From Frondihabitans australicus (lineage in GTDB: Bacteria > Actinomycetota > Actinomycetes > Actinomycetales > Microbacteriaceae), in contig NZ_RBKS01000001.1 of NCBI RefSeq assembly GCF_003634555.1, forward strand, positions 3,286,001-3,350,000: DNA of 64,000 nt, given 5' to 3'. Below the pieces are notes generated by a model, which searched no databases, was not told where the DNA came from, and worked only from the letters and a program-made list of their open reading frames with translations. Made by a program: the position numbers and the translations under genes. This document shows, piece after piece, positions 50,917 through 59,293 of this stretch. Every line of letters begins with the position of its first letter. Positions within the stretch are counted from its first letter, which is position 1.

Positions 50917-50922
50917 TAGAGT
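50917..50922 (+). promoter_or_regulatory. TAGAGT -10 box, leaderless promoter
   Basis: TAGAGT, then CGACGG, then GTG 50929. There is no ribosome site. Confidence 0.5.
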
Positions 50923-50928
50923 CGACGG

Positions 50929-51417
50929 GTGACCTCCGACGACCGAACCCGTTCGTACTCCTGGCCCGATCCGCTGTCGATCGCTGCGACGGCCCCCACC
51001 ACGTCGGGGCTCGAGTTCCTGCGCCGCCTCGTCTCGGGAGACGTGCCGCAGGCGCCCGTCTCCGCGACCCTCGACTTCGCGCTCGTCGCCGCCGACCTGG
51101 GCACTGCGACCGTCGAGGCGAACCCGGCGGAGTACGCCTACAACGCCATCGGCACGGTGCACGGCGGGGTGATCGCGACCTGGGCGGACACCGCCATCGG
51201 CTATGCGATCCAGAGCCATCTGCCGGCGGGTTCGGGCATCACCACGCTCGACCTGCAGGTCCGCTACCTGCGCGCGGTGCGGGCCGACACGGGAACGGTG
51301 ACGATCGTGGCGACGACCGAGCACGTGGGTCGTCGCACGGGCACGGCGCGCGCGACGGTCACGGATGCGGCCGGCAAACTGCTGGCGACGGCGACCTCGA
51401 CCTGTCTGGTGGTTTAG
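50929..51417 (+). CDS. PaaI-like hotdog-fold thioesterase
   Basis: A 162-residue protein with the hotdog core and the PaaI-type motif NAIGTVHGGVIATWADTAIGYA (active-site region), followed by TTLDLQVRYLRAVRADTGTV. Such enzymes hydrolyse acyl- or aryl-CoA thioesters. The substrate is unknown. Leaderless GTG start. Confidence 0.88.
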   Translation: MTSDDRTRSYSWPDPLSIAATAPTTSGLEFLRRLVSGDVPQAPVSATLDFALVAADLGTATVEANPAEYAYNAIGTVHGGVIATWADTAIGYAIQSHLPAGSGITTLDLQVRYLRAVRADTGTVTIVATTEHVGRRTGTARATVTDAAGKLLATATSTCLVV

Positions 51418-51476
51418 CCGGGCGCCTGAGGGACCTCCTCGGCGGCCGGGACTCCGCGCGCCGGGCTCCGACCGCC

Positions 51477-51570
51477 CGGCAATTCAGGCTCCGCTCGTCG
51501 GCCTCGGGCGGGGCTCCGCACGGCGGCGCGGCCTCGCGGGCATGCGGCGCACGTGGAACCTGAATTGCCG
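51477..51570. repeat. Inverted-repeat element D (94 bp)
   Basis: CGGCAATTCAGG (51477-51488) and CCTGAATTGCCG (51559-51570), in the gap between the thioesterase (+) and the second ketopantoate-reductase-like gene (-). The subterminal parts (CTCCGCTCGTCGG, GCACGTGGAA) resemble those of elements A and B. Confidence 0.85.
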
Positions 51571-51645
51571 AGGGGCCCGACGCGGGACGGACGGTGCGGC
51601 CGGGCGGCCCGGGGCGGCGGGCTGTGCGACGGAGACGGCGGCGCG

Positions 51646-52671
51646 TCAGCCAGCCGCGTCGAGGGCCCTCAGGAGCTCGGCCCCCGTCATCGACCCCGGC
51701 CCCGCGCCCGCCCCGGCCGCCTGCCGGGCGAGCCGCTGCACGGTCGCGTTGAGAGGCGCCTGGTGCCCGACCAGCCGCGCCATCAGAGCGATCTCGCCGT
51801 TGAGGAAGTCCGATTCGATCGAGCCGCCGCGCTTCATCGACTGCCACGAGGAGCCGCCGAGGTCGCCGGTGACGCCCGAGACGGGCCGCACGTCGAAGGC
51901 GTCACCGCGCCAGGCCTCCTCCTCGGCGTCGCTCGGCCAGGTGATCCCCGAGGCCTCCAGGACGGAGCCGCCCTCGGCCGCGAGACGGTCGTGAATGGAC
52001 TTCGGCGCTGATGGCCCGACGAGAGCCTGGACGGCGTTCCCCAGGTTCGACAGCAGTTTCCGGTGCTTCCACGCCATGACGTCGTCGGTGAGGAAGATCC
52101 GGAAGGTCGCGGCCGTCCAGTCGGCTTCGAGGGCGGCGAGGAGCGCCCTGTCGGCGTCGTCGGCGGCGCGCCCGTAGCGCCCGATGATGAAGGTGCCGCT
52201 CGACGGCGCGATCCGCACGACGACCTCGCCCGGCGTCAGATGCACCGCCGGCAGCCACACGCAGACTGCGAAGACGCGCGCGAAGTAGCGCGACGCGATG
52301 CGCTCGCTGGCGACGCCGTTGAGTGCCGTGAACAGCGGCAGGAGATCGCCGGCCGAGCCGAGCGAGGCCTCGGACGGGTCCGAGAACACCGGCTGGTCCA
52401 CCCAGTCCTGCAGCGCCGCCTCGACGGACTGCGTCTTCGTGGCGATGACGAGCACATCGTCGACCAGCAGCCGGACGTCGTCGGGTGACGACGCCGTCAC
52501 GACGGGCACCGTCACGTCCTCATCGGGCGAGCGCAACCGGAGACCCGTCGAGGCGAGCGCCTCGCCGTGGGCACCGCGGGCGATCAGCAGCGGGGGAGTG
52601 GACGAGTGCTGGGCCAGCCGGCCGCCGAGGGTGCCGCCGATGGCTCCGGCGCCGATGATCACGTATCGCAT
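51646..52671 (-). CDS. Ketopantoate reductase-like NAD(P)-binding protein
   Basis: A 341-residue protein with the Rossmann start RYVIIGAGAIGGTLGGRL and a 2-dehydropantoate-reductase-like organisation (LVIATKTQSVEAAL with Lys, TALNGVASERIA, WKHRKLLSNLGN). It has an Ala/Gly-rich C-terminal end (AAGAGAGPGSMT). It is a divergent paralogue of the gene at 47988, and its substrate is unknown. Confidence 0.85.
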   Translation of the reverse strand: MRYVIIGAGAIGGTLGGRLAQHSSTPPLLIARGAHGEALASTGLRLRSPDEDVTVPVVTASSPDDVRLLVDDVLVIATKTQSVEAALQDWVDQPVFSDPSEASLGSAGDLLPLFTALNGVASERIASRYFARVFAVCVWLPAVHLTPGEVVVRIAPSSGTFIIGRYGRAADDADRALLAALEADWTAATFRIFLTDDVMAWKHRKLLSNLGNAVQALVGPSAPKSIHDRLAAEGGSVLEASGITWPSDAEEEAWRGDAFDVRPVSGVTGDLGGSSWQSMKRGGSIESDFLNGEIALMARLVGHQAPLNATVQRLARQAAGAGAGPGSMTGAELLRALDAAG

Positions 52672-52695
52672 GCCCCCAGCCAACCACCCGAGCCC

Positions 52696-52774
52696 AGAAG
52701 CCCCGGGCCGAGAAGCCCCGGGCCGAGAAGCCCCGGGCCGACCGAGAAGCCCCGGGCCGACCGAAGAAGCCCCG
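52696..52774. repeat. 15-bp tandem repeat AGAAGCCCCGGGCCG
   Basis: Three perfect units (52696-52740), a fourth at 52745-52759 after a 4-bp insertion, and a decayed fifth. It lies between the ketopantoate-reductase-like gene and the XRE-cupin regulator. Confidence 0.8.
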
Positions 52775-52794
52775 CAGCAGAGCCCGACGCTCCC

Positions 52795-53406
52795 TCAGCC
52801 CCGGTGCACGATGAGCCACGTGGCCACCGCCGCGACGGGTCCGTCGTTGTGCATGCGGTGCGGCAGGTCGCACGGGAACGTGATCGAGTCGCCGCCCCGC
52901 AGCACGACGCGTTCGTCGGGGAAGTCGATCGTCAGCTCGCCGGCGGTCACCGTCCCGACCTCGTAGCCCTCGTGCGTGATCAGCGTGTTGAGGTCGGTGG
53001 CGACGGCGCCCGGCGGGTAGGTCGACTCGAAGAAGTCCACGCCGGTGGTGTGGGCGGGCGAGAGCCGTCGGAACACGACGCCGGTGCCGAGTTCCACCGG
53101 TTTCGAGGCGCCGGCCCGCGCGAGGACGTAGCCCGTCGGCTCCTGCGCCCCGGCCTTGGTCACGGAGGCGGAGGGCTCGTCGAAGACGTCGGCCAGCGGC
53201 TTGCCCAGCACCTGGACGATGGCGAGAAGTCGGCTGACGCTCGGCCGCCGCACCCCGCGCTCGATCTGCGAGACGGCGCTCGGCGAGATCTCGAGCGCGC
53301 GGGCGAGGTCGCGCAACGACATGCCCGACTCGAGGCGCAGCGCGCGCAGGCGGGCGCCCAGCGCAGCAGGGTCGAGATCGACAACGGATGTCGCGTTGTC
53401 GCTCAT
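52795..53406 (-). CDS. XRE-cupin transcriptional regulator
   Basis: A 203-residue regulator: XRE helix-turn-helix at about 17-72 (LRALRLESGMSLRDLARALEI, SAVSQIERGVRRPSVSRL) and a C-terminal cupin sensor domain (HEGYEVGTVTAGELTID, GDSITFPCDLPHRMHNDG). Members control catabolic operons and bind small ligands in the cupin. It is divergent from the NCS1 permease and hydantoin racemase genes, which it most likely regulates through the shared 227-bp region. Confidence 0.92.
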   Translation of the reverse strand: MSDNATSVVDLDPAALGARLRALRLESGMSLRDLARALEISPSAVSQIERGVRRPSVSRLLAIVQVLGKPLADVFDEPSASVTKAGAQEPTGYVLARAGASKPVELGTGVVFRRLSPAHTTGVDFFESTYPPGAVATDLNTLITHEGYEVGTVTAGELTIDFPDERVVLRGGDSITFPCDLPHRMHNDGPVAAVATWLIVHRG

Positions 53407-53514
53407 CGCATCCCTTCGGGCAGACCGCGCGGTGGATCGCTCGGCAGATCGCAGGCGACGTGTGAAGCAGGTGCTGTCACACGCTTGTTACAAAGCCGAA
53501 ATGAGGGCGAAAGC

Positions 53515-53532
53515 GTGAAGCAATAGGTTCAC
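53515..53532. promoter_or_regulatory. GTGAA-N8-TTCAC dyad, candidate XRE operator
   Basis: GTGAA (53515-53519) and TTCAC (53528-53532) flank an A/T-containing centre in the divergent region. A further GTGAAGCAG lies at 53462-53470 and GCTTGTTACAAAGC at 53483-53496. These sites are A/T-richer than the surroundings and are plausible contacts for the XRE-cupin protein. Confidence 0.45.
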
Positions 53533-53633
53533 ATTCCAAGAACCAGTGAATGCCTCGGGCTCGCAGGAGCCGCGAAAACCCGCACGTCCTCTTTCTTGCC
53601 CGCAAGGGTACAACGTCACCCACGGAGGTTGCC

Positions 53634-55301
53634 TTGGCAACGAACACCGTCCCACCCACGAGCTCCACCGCACCTCTCACCGGCCCGCACGACATCGTCG
53701 AGGCGGCCGGGCACCCGGTCGGCGCAGGCCTGATCAAAGACACGTACGACCCCGCGCTCACTAACGAAGACCTGGCGCCGCTGCGCAAGCAGACCTGGGG
53801 CGGCTACAACTTCTTCGCCTTCTGGATGAGCGACGTCCACTCGGTCGGCGGCTACGTCACCGCCGGCAGCCTCTTCGCGCTCGGCATCGCCAGCTGGCAG
53901 GTGCTGATCGCCCTGCTCGTGGGCATCTTCATCGTCATGGCCTTCGCCAACCTCGTGGCGAAGCCGAGCCAGAAGACGGGCGTGCCGTTCCCCGTCATCA
54001 ACCGCTCGGTGTTCGGCGTGCTCGGCGCCAACATCCCCGCGATCATCCGCGGCCTCATCGCAATGGCCTGGTACGGGGTGCAGACGTTCCTGGCGGCGCA
54101 GTCGCTCAACATCATCTGGCTGAAATTCCTGCCAGGATCCGAGGGTCTCCTCCACCACTCCTTCCTCGGCCTGTCCGCCCTCGGCTGGATCTCGTACGGG
54201 GTGCTGTGGATCGCGCAGGCCGCCCTGTTCTGGCGGGGCATGGAGACGATCCGCCGCTTCATCGACTGGGCCGGCCCGGCCGTCTACGTGATCATGATCG
54301 CCCTCGCGATCTACCTCGTCGCGAAGGCCGGCTGGGGCAACATCAGCCTCAACCTGTCGGTCGGCAAGCCGCTGTCCATGGCCGCGGCGATCCCCGTGAT
54401 GATCTCGGCGGTGGCCATCGTCGTGAGCTACTTCTCGGGCCCGATGCTGAACTTCGGCGACTTCTCGCGCTACGGCAGGTCGTTCCGGTCGGTGAAGCGC
54501 GGCAACCTGCTCGGCCTGCCGCTCAACTTCCTCTTCTTCTCGATCCTCACCGTGCTGTGCGCCTCCGCGACCGTCCCGGTGTTCGGCAAGCTCATGACCG
54601 ACCCGATCGAGACCGTGCAGGCGATCGGTGCGCCGTTCGCGATCCTTCTGGGCGGCCTCACCTTCGTGACCGCGACCGTCGGCATCAACATCGTCGCGAA
54701 CTTCATCAGCCCGGCGTTCGACTTCTCGAACGTGGCGCCGAAGAAGATCTCGTGGCGCATGGGCGGCATGATCGCGGCGGTCGGCTCCGTCCTGCTGACC
54801 CCCTGGAACTGGTACGGCAACGCGCAGGCGATCCAGTACACCCTCGGTGTGCTCGGCGCTCTGATCGGCCCGCTGTTCGGCCTGCTCATCGCCGGCTACT
54901 ACCTCGTCGCCAAGCAGAAGGTCGCCGTCGACGACATGTTCACGCTCTCGCCGACCGGTCGCTACTGGTACCGCAAGGGCTTCAACCCGAACGCGGTCTG
55001 GACCATGGTCATCGCCGGCGTCATCTCGGTCGCCGCGGCCCTGGTGCCGTCGATCGTCGCCCAGAACGGCGGGCCGAACTTCACCTGGCTCGGCAACTAC
55101 GGGTGGTTCATCGGCTGCGGCCTCGGGCTCGTGATCTTCTGGGCCTTCGAGACGGTCTCGCCCCGCATGCCCGTGCTCTCGGGCGACGACCCGACCGTGA
55201 GCGACGGCACGCTCGACGAGGGCGACAGCGAGACGGCCCTGGCCGCGGCTGGCATGACAGCCGGCACGGGCGCAGCGACCGGCACCGGCTCGGCGGCGTA
55301 G
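53634..55301 (+). CDS. NCS1 family nucleobase/allantoin/hydantoin permease
   Basis: A 555-residue transporter with 12 membrane helices of the nucleobase-cation-symport-1 family (LAPLRKQTWGGYNFFAFWMSDVHSVGGYVTAG, FPVINRSVFGVLGANIPAIIRGLIAMAWYGVQTFL). Substrates in the family are cytosine, purines, allantoin, hydantoins and thiamine. The adjoining racemase favours hydantoin or allantoin. The start is TTG 53634 with a strong GGAGG 6 nt upstream. The 5' leader is long. Confidence 0.92.
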   Translation: MATNTVPPTSSTAPLTGPHDIVEAAGHPVGAGLIKDTYDPALTNEDLAPLRKQTWGGYNFFAFWMSDVHSVGGYVTAGSLFALGIASWQVLIALLVGIFIVMAFANLVAKPSQKTGVPFPVINRSVFGVLGANIPAIIRGLIAMAWYGVQTFLAAQSLNIIWLKFLPGSEGLLHHSFLGLSALGWISYGVLWIAQAALFWRGMETIRRFIDWAGPAVYVIMIALAIYLVAKAGWGNISLNLSVGKPLSMAAAIPVMISAVAIVVSYFSGPMLNFGDFSRYGRSFRSVKRGNLLGLPLNFLFFSILTVLCASATVPVFGKLMTDPIETVQAIGAPFAILLGGLTFVTATVGINIVANFISPAFDFSNVAPKKISWRMGGMIAAVGSVLLTPWNWYGNAQAIQYTLGVLGALIGPLFGLLIAGYYLVAKQKVAVDDMFTLSPTGRYWYRKGFNPNAVWTMVIAGVISVAAALVPSIVAQNGGPNFTWLGNYGWFIGCGLGLVIFWAFETVSPRMPVLSGDDPTVSDGTLDEGDSETALAAAGMTAGTGAATGTGSAA

Positions 55302-55310
55302 GGGGCCGCC

Positions 55311-56063
55311 GTGCGCATCCGCGTCATCAATCCCAACACCACTGCGAGCATGACCGAGACCATCGGCCGGTCGGCGAGCGGGGTGGCGGGGCCGCTCACC
55401 CTCGTCGAGGCCGTCAACCCCACCATGGGGCCGGCGTCGATCGAGAGCCACTACGAGGAGGCGCTGGCCGTGCCGGGGCTCCTCGAGCAGGTGGCGATCG
55501 GTGAGCGGGAGGGCGCGGACGCCTTCGTCATCGCCTGCTTCGGCGACCCCGGGCTCGACGCCGCGCGAGAGATCGCGACCGGCCCCGTGCTCGGGATCGC
55601 CGAGGCGGCGATGCACGCCGCGGCGATGCTCGGGCGCTCGTTCGGCATCGTCACGACGCTCGGCCGCACGGTGGGGCGGGCCGGCGAGCTCGTCCATCGC
55701 TACGGGTTCGCCGACGTGTGCACCGAGATCCGGGCGTGCGAGATCCCCGTGCTGGCGCTCGACGATCCGGCCTCCGACGCCAGGAACGTCGTCGTCGACG
55801 AGTGCCGGAGGGTCGTGGACGCAGGAGCCGACGCGGTCGTCCTCGGCTGCGCCGGAATGGCCGACTTCTGCTCCTGGGTCTCGGGCGAGGTGGGCGCCCC
55901 GGTCGTCGACGGCGTCTCGGCCGCGACCGTCCTCGCCGAGTCGCTCGTGCGGCTGGGGCTGGCCACCGGCAAGCGCGGGGAGTACGCGTCGCCGCCCCGG
56001 AAGGCGATGACGGGGCTGCTGGCATCGTTCGAGTTGGGTGCCCCTGCTCCTGCGCCCTTCTGA
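55311..56063 (+). CDS. Hydantoin/Asp-Glu racemase family protein
   Basis: A 250-residue racemase of the HyuE branch. The two catalytic Cys residues are Cys76 (IACFGDPG) and Cys180 (VLGCAGM), at the spacing known for hydantoin racemases. The N-terminus RIRVINPNTTASMT is typical. It interconverts D- and L-5-substituted hydantoins or allantoin. GTG 55311 starts 9 nt after the permease stop, so the genes are co-transcribed. No hydantoinase or carbamoylase gene is in the window. Confidence 0.9.
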   Translation: MRIRVINPNTTASMTETIGRSASGVAGPLTLVEAVNPTMGPASIESHYEEALAVPGLLEQVAIGEREGADAFVIACFGDPGLDAAREIATGPVLGIAEAAMHAAAMLGRSFGIVTTLGRTVGRAGELVHRYGFADVCTEIRACEIPVLALDDPASDARNVVVDECRRVVDAGADAVVLGCAGMADFCSWVSGEVGAPVVDGVSAATVLAESLVRLGLATGKRGEYASPPRKAMTGLLASFELGAPAPAPF

Positions 56064-56085
56064 ACCGGCTGCGGGCGCGCGCGGC

Positions 56086-57210
56086 CTAAGGGCTGATCGC
56101 GAGGAAGACGAAGGCCGCCAGGATGATCAGGTGGATGATGCCCTGCAGCCGCGTCGACCGACCGGGCGCCACCGTGAGGACGCTGACGACCAGCGTCATC
56201 GCGAGGAGCACGATCTGCACCGGCCCGAGGCCCAGCACGAGCGGCCCCTCGATGAACAGGCTGGCCACGGCGATCGACGGGATCGTCAGGCCGATGCTCG
56301 CGATCACCGAGCCGTAGCTAAGGTTCAGGCTGATCTGCAGACGGTCGCCGAGCGCCGCACGCGACGCCGCGATGCCCTCGGGCAGGAGCACGAGGAACGC
56401 GATCACGACGCCGACGAAGCTCGCCGGGATGCCGGCGGCCGAGAGCCCCTCCTCGATGTTCGGCTGCACGGCGTGCCCGAGCTGCACCACGGCGAGCAGC
56501 GAGACCACGAGCAGCACGAGGCTGATGACGGTCGCGCGGGTGGTCGGCGGCTCGGCGTGCGCGCCGGAGTCGGTGTCGTCGGGCTCGGACGCACCCGACG
56601 CGAATCCGGCCGACGCGGGCATCGTCACGGGCAGGAAGAAGTCGCGGTGCCGCCCGGTCTGCGTGGTCACGAAGGCCACCCAGAGCGCGAGGGCGAGGAC
56701 GGCGACGAAGGCCAGCTGGACGCCCGTGAAGCGGCCGCCCGACGCGCCGGTCGTGAACGCGGGCAGCACCAGGGTCACGCCGGCGAGCGTCGCGACGACG
56801 CCGAGCGCGGCGCCGGTGCCCTCGCGGTTGAAGCGCGGCAGCCCGTGGCGGAGCGAACCGAGCAGCAGCGAGATGCCGACGATGCCGTTGCAGCAGATCA
56901 TCACCGCGGCGAACGCGGTGTCGCGCGCCAGGGTGGAGGCGTTGTGGCCGCCGCCGAGCATGATCGTCACGATCAGCCCGACCTCGATGATCGTGACCGA
57001 CACCGCGAGGATGATCGATCCGAGCGGTTCGCCGACCTTGTGGGCGACGACCTCGGCGTGGTGCACGGCGGCCAGGACGGCGCCGATGAGGATCACGCCG
57101 ACGAGGATCGCGACCCCGGTCGACAGATGGCGGTGATAGGTCGCGACGAGCGCGACGAGGGCGATGACGGGCATCGCGATCGGCGACAGGGCGCGAAGAC
57201 GGGCGGCCAT
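56086..57210 (-). CDS. Ca2+/H+ antiporter (ChaA-like, CaCA superfamily)
   Basis: A 374-residue exchanger with two halves of about five to six helices, each with an alpha-repeat: GEPLGSIILAVSVTIIEVGLI in the first and LLPEGIAASRAALGDRLQISLNLSYGSVIASIG in the second. The acidic linker (SEPDDTDSGAHAEP) lies between the halves. The enzyme uses the proton gradient to export Ca2+ or Na+/K+. AGGGAGA precedes ATG 57210. Confidence 0.92.
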   Translation of the reverse strand: MAARLRALSPIAMPVIALVALVATYHRHLSTGVAILVGVILIGAVLAAVHHAEVVAHKVGEPLGSIILAVSVTIIEVGLIVTIMLGGGHNASTLARDTAFAAVMICCNGIVGISLLLGSLRHGLPRFNREGTGAALGVVATLAGVTLVLPAFTTGASGGRFTGVQLAFVAVLALALWVAFVTTQTGRHRDFFLPVTMPASAGFASGASEPDDTDSGAHAEPPTTRATVISLVLLVVSLLAVVQLGHAVQPNIEEGLSAAGIPASFVGVVIAFLVLLPEGIAASRAALGDRLQISLNLSYGSVIASIGLTIPSIAVASLFIEGPLVLGLGPVQIVLLAMTLVVSVLTVAPGRSTRLQGIIHLIILAAFVFLAISP

Positions 57211-57264
57211 GGGTCTCCCTTCAGATGACCCTCAGCATACGGAATGTCGCCTGAGAGAGTGCGG

Positions 57265-57816
57265 CTAGCGCGCCTCGCTCATCACCACTCGCTCGGCCGT
57301 GAGCAGCAGTGACGCCACCTCGGCGGCCGACTCGGCCTCGCGGTCGTTCCACCGCGTGAGGTCGCGCACGTGCTGCATGCGGGTCATCGGCGGCGGGCCC
57401 CACTGCACGGGGACGCCCTCGGGCGCGTTGAGCGCGTGCCACACGGCGTCGAGCGCGCGCTGCACGGGCTGCTCCTGCACGGCGCCCGTGCCGCCACCCG
57501 CGCGGATGATCGCCCCGACGAGGCAGGAGCCGACGATCCTCGCGTCGTCGATCAGCAGAGCGCTCCCGCCCCGGACCAGCCGCTCGCGGCCGTCGTCGGT
57601 CCGCACCGCGAACCACGCCCCCTGGATCCAGCTCGTCTCGACGTAGGCCCGTGCCGCCGACAGGAGCGCCTGGAGCTGGTCTCGTTCGAGGGTCTCCTCC
57701 ATCTCGATGCGCGCCCGGGCGACCTCGCGGCGTCGGCGCCAGCGGTCTCGCCAGGTCGGCGGCGCGGCCGGAGCGACCTGAGCAGGGGAGTGGACGGGCA
57801 GTCGGGGAATGCTCAT
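57265..57816 (-). CDS. DUF6197-like hypothetical protein
   Basis: A 183-residue soluble protein. The pattern IVGSCLVGAIIRAGGGTG, ALDAVWHALN and LTRWNDREAESAAEVASLLLTAERV resembles the DUF6197 family (a conserved Cys-x-x-Gly-Ala segment and a late W-N-D helix). The assignment is by pattern and not certain. AAGGAG precedes ATG 57816. A second ATG 6 bases upstream lacks the spacing. Confidence 0.65.
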   Translation of the reverse strand: MSIPRLPVHSPAQVAPAAPPTWRDRWRRRREVARARIEMEETLERDQLQALLSAARAYVETSWIQGAWFAVRTDDGRERLVRGGSALLIDDARIVGSCLVGAIIRAGGGTGAVQEQPVQRALDAVWHALNAPEGVPVQWGPPPMTRMQHVRDLTRWNDREAESAAEVASLLLTAERVVMSEAR

Positions 57817-58016
57817 GATGCTCCTTCGCATCGGCACGGTGACCTCCGCGTGATCGGGCGCGGTGGAGAAAAGCATCGTCCCGGAGAGCGCAGGATGCAA
57901 GGGGTTCAGCCGGTCTGCAGCCCCGGTTTTCGAACGGGTTCTCCGACGGGGGTGACGCGCCGGCCCGGCGAGGCGAATACTGAGCCCATCGGTATCCCCA
58001 AGCGGAGGGCAAGACA

Positions 58017-58229
58017 ATGGCAGGCTTCGACGACATCGCGAAGAAGGCGCAGGAGTTCTTGAAAGACCCGAAGGTCGAGCAGGCGCTCCACAGCGAGCAG
58101 GCGGAGGGCGTCAGCGACAAGCTGCTCGACGCCGTCGCCGGCGCGGCCGACAAGGCCACGGGCGGCAAGTTCCACGACCAGATCGATCAGGCCAAGAAGA
58201 CGGCCGACGAGAAGATCGGCGACAAGTAG
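58017..58229 (+). CDS. MT0933-like antitoxin family protein
   Basis: A 70-residue charged helical protein (FDDIAKKAQEFLKDPKVEQA, DKLLDAVAGAADKATGGKFHDQIDQA) of the MT0933/Rv0909 antitoxin-like family, which is widespread in actinobacteria and often without an adjacent toxin. No toxin gene is visible on either side. A strong terminator follows directly. Confidence 0.8.
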   Translation: MAGFDDIAKKAQEFLKDPKVEQALHSEQAEGVSDKLLDAVAGAADKATGGKFHDQIDQAKKTADEKIGDK

Positions 58230-58242
58230 CCGCTCTCACCAC

Positions 58243-58277
58243 CGAAGGCCCGGCGAGCAGTGCTCGCCGGGCCTTCG
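58243..58277 (+). terminator. Terminator hairpin
   Basis: A 17-bp perfect stem (58243-58259 with 58261-58277) around a single G follows the MT0933-like gene. It probably acts on both strands, since a small converging gene ends at 58300. Confidence 0.8.
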
Positions 58278-58299
58278 TGCGTGGAGGCCGGTGCGGGGC

Positions 58300-58407
58300 C
58301 TAGTAGTCGTTGGGGCCGCTCTTGTTCATGGCCGAGAACGCCATGCAGACGAAGACGAAGCCGACCAGGGCGATCGCCCCGATGAGGCACCAGAGTGCGA
58401 TGTCCAT
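58300..58407 (-). CDS. Small single-helix membrane protein, 35 aa
   Basis: ATG 58407 opens a 35-codon frame encoding one membrane helix (MDIALWCLIGAIALVGFVFV) and a short polar end (MNKSGPNDY). GAAGG lies upstream. The frame has good codon use for this genome and the hairpin at 58243 follows its end on that strand. It is too short to be certain, but the clean helix and ribosome site support a real gene. Confidence 0.5.
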   Translation of the reverse strand: MDIALWCLIGAIALVGFVFVCMAFSAMNKSGPNDY

Positions 58408-58504
58408 GTGAAGCCTTCCGACGAAACCTGTGCCGCCAGTCTATTGCTCTCCGGCTGTAGTGCTCTGCGGCCGTCTTGTTGTCCGGCCGGGGTCGAGGCC
58501 TGGC

Positions 58505-59293
58505 TCAGGAGCCGAGGCGCTCGCCCACGATCCGGGCCGCCGCCCCGGGGTCGAGGCGGTGGTCGACCGATTCGGGTGACACCACCAGCTCCGCGCCGGG
58601 CAGGGTGGCCGCGAGGCGATCCGCCGCCGTGATGAGCATGGGGAACGTCCGCTCCCCTCGCAGGACGGTCACAGGCACCGTGACAGCGAGCATCCCTGGC
58701 GTCGGCGTCGACACGGACGAGACGAGCGTCTGGTCGTACACCGTCGACTGGGCGAGGGGGAGGAGGTGCTCGAAGATCGGGCTCTGCCGGATCTGCTCGA
58801 CCGCCTCGGCGGGGAGCCCGACGCCCTCGAGCTGGAACGCCGTGACCGCGTGGCCCGGGCGGCCCTCGTCGATCGACGACTGCATGCGGGCGGCGAGGTC
58901 GGCGGGGGGCTCGTCGACGCCGAAGCGGAAGGGCGGCTCGGAGAGGAAGAGGTGTCGGATCCTGCGCCCGCCCTGCTCTGACGCGGCCGCGAGCAGCGAC
59001 AGGACGGCGCCGGACGAGTGCCCGAGCACGGCCGCCTCGCCCCCGACGGCGTCGATGACGGCCAGGAGGTCGTCGATCTCGCGTGCCGGAGCGTAGGGCG
59101 CGGTGTCGCCGGATTCGCCCCTCGCTCTGCGGTCGTAGATGATGGCCATGAGGTCGTGCTCGGCGAGGCGCGCGGCGATCTCGCGGGCGTCGCCCGACGT
59201 CGAGAACGCGCCGTTGACGATCACGACGGGCCGCCCCTCGCCCACGCCGTCGTACGCGATCGCGGTGCCGTCTGCCGAGAGTGTGCGCTCCAT
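58505..59293 (-). CDS. Alpha/beta hydrolase
   Basis: A 262-residue hydrolase. It begins TLSADGTAIAYDGVGEGRPV, has the oxyanion-hole strand IVNGAFSTSGD, the nucleophile elbow LGHSSGAVLSL (Ser), a helical lid around residues 120-190, and the C-terminal His in SPESVDHRLDP. The substrate is unknown. Confidence 0.9.
   Translation of the reverse strand: MERTLSADGTAIAYDGVGEGRPVVIVNGAFSTSGDAREIAARLAEHDLMAIIYDRRARGESGDTAPYAPAREIDDLLAVIDAVGGEAAVLGHSSGAVLSLLAAASEQGGRRIRHLFLSEPPFRFGVDEPPADLAARMQSSIDEGRPGHAVTAFQLEGVGLPAEAVEQIRQSPIFEHLLPLAQSTVYDQTLVSSVSTPTPGMLAVTVPVTVLRGERTFPMLITAADRLAATLPGAELVVSPESVDHRLDPGAAARIVGERLGS

Noticed and set aside
53616-55697. Long minus-strand frame opposite the NCS1 permease
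   Set aside because: Same reasoning: no domain, biased composition, and the plus strand encodes an unmistakable transporter.
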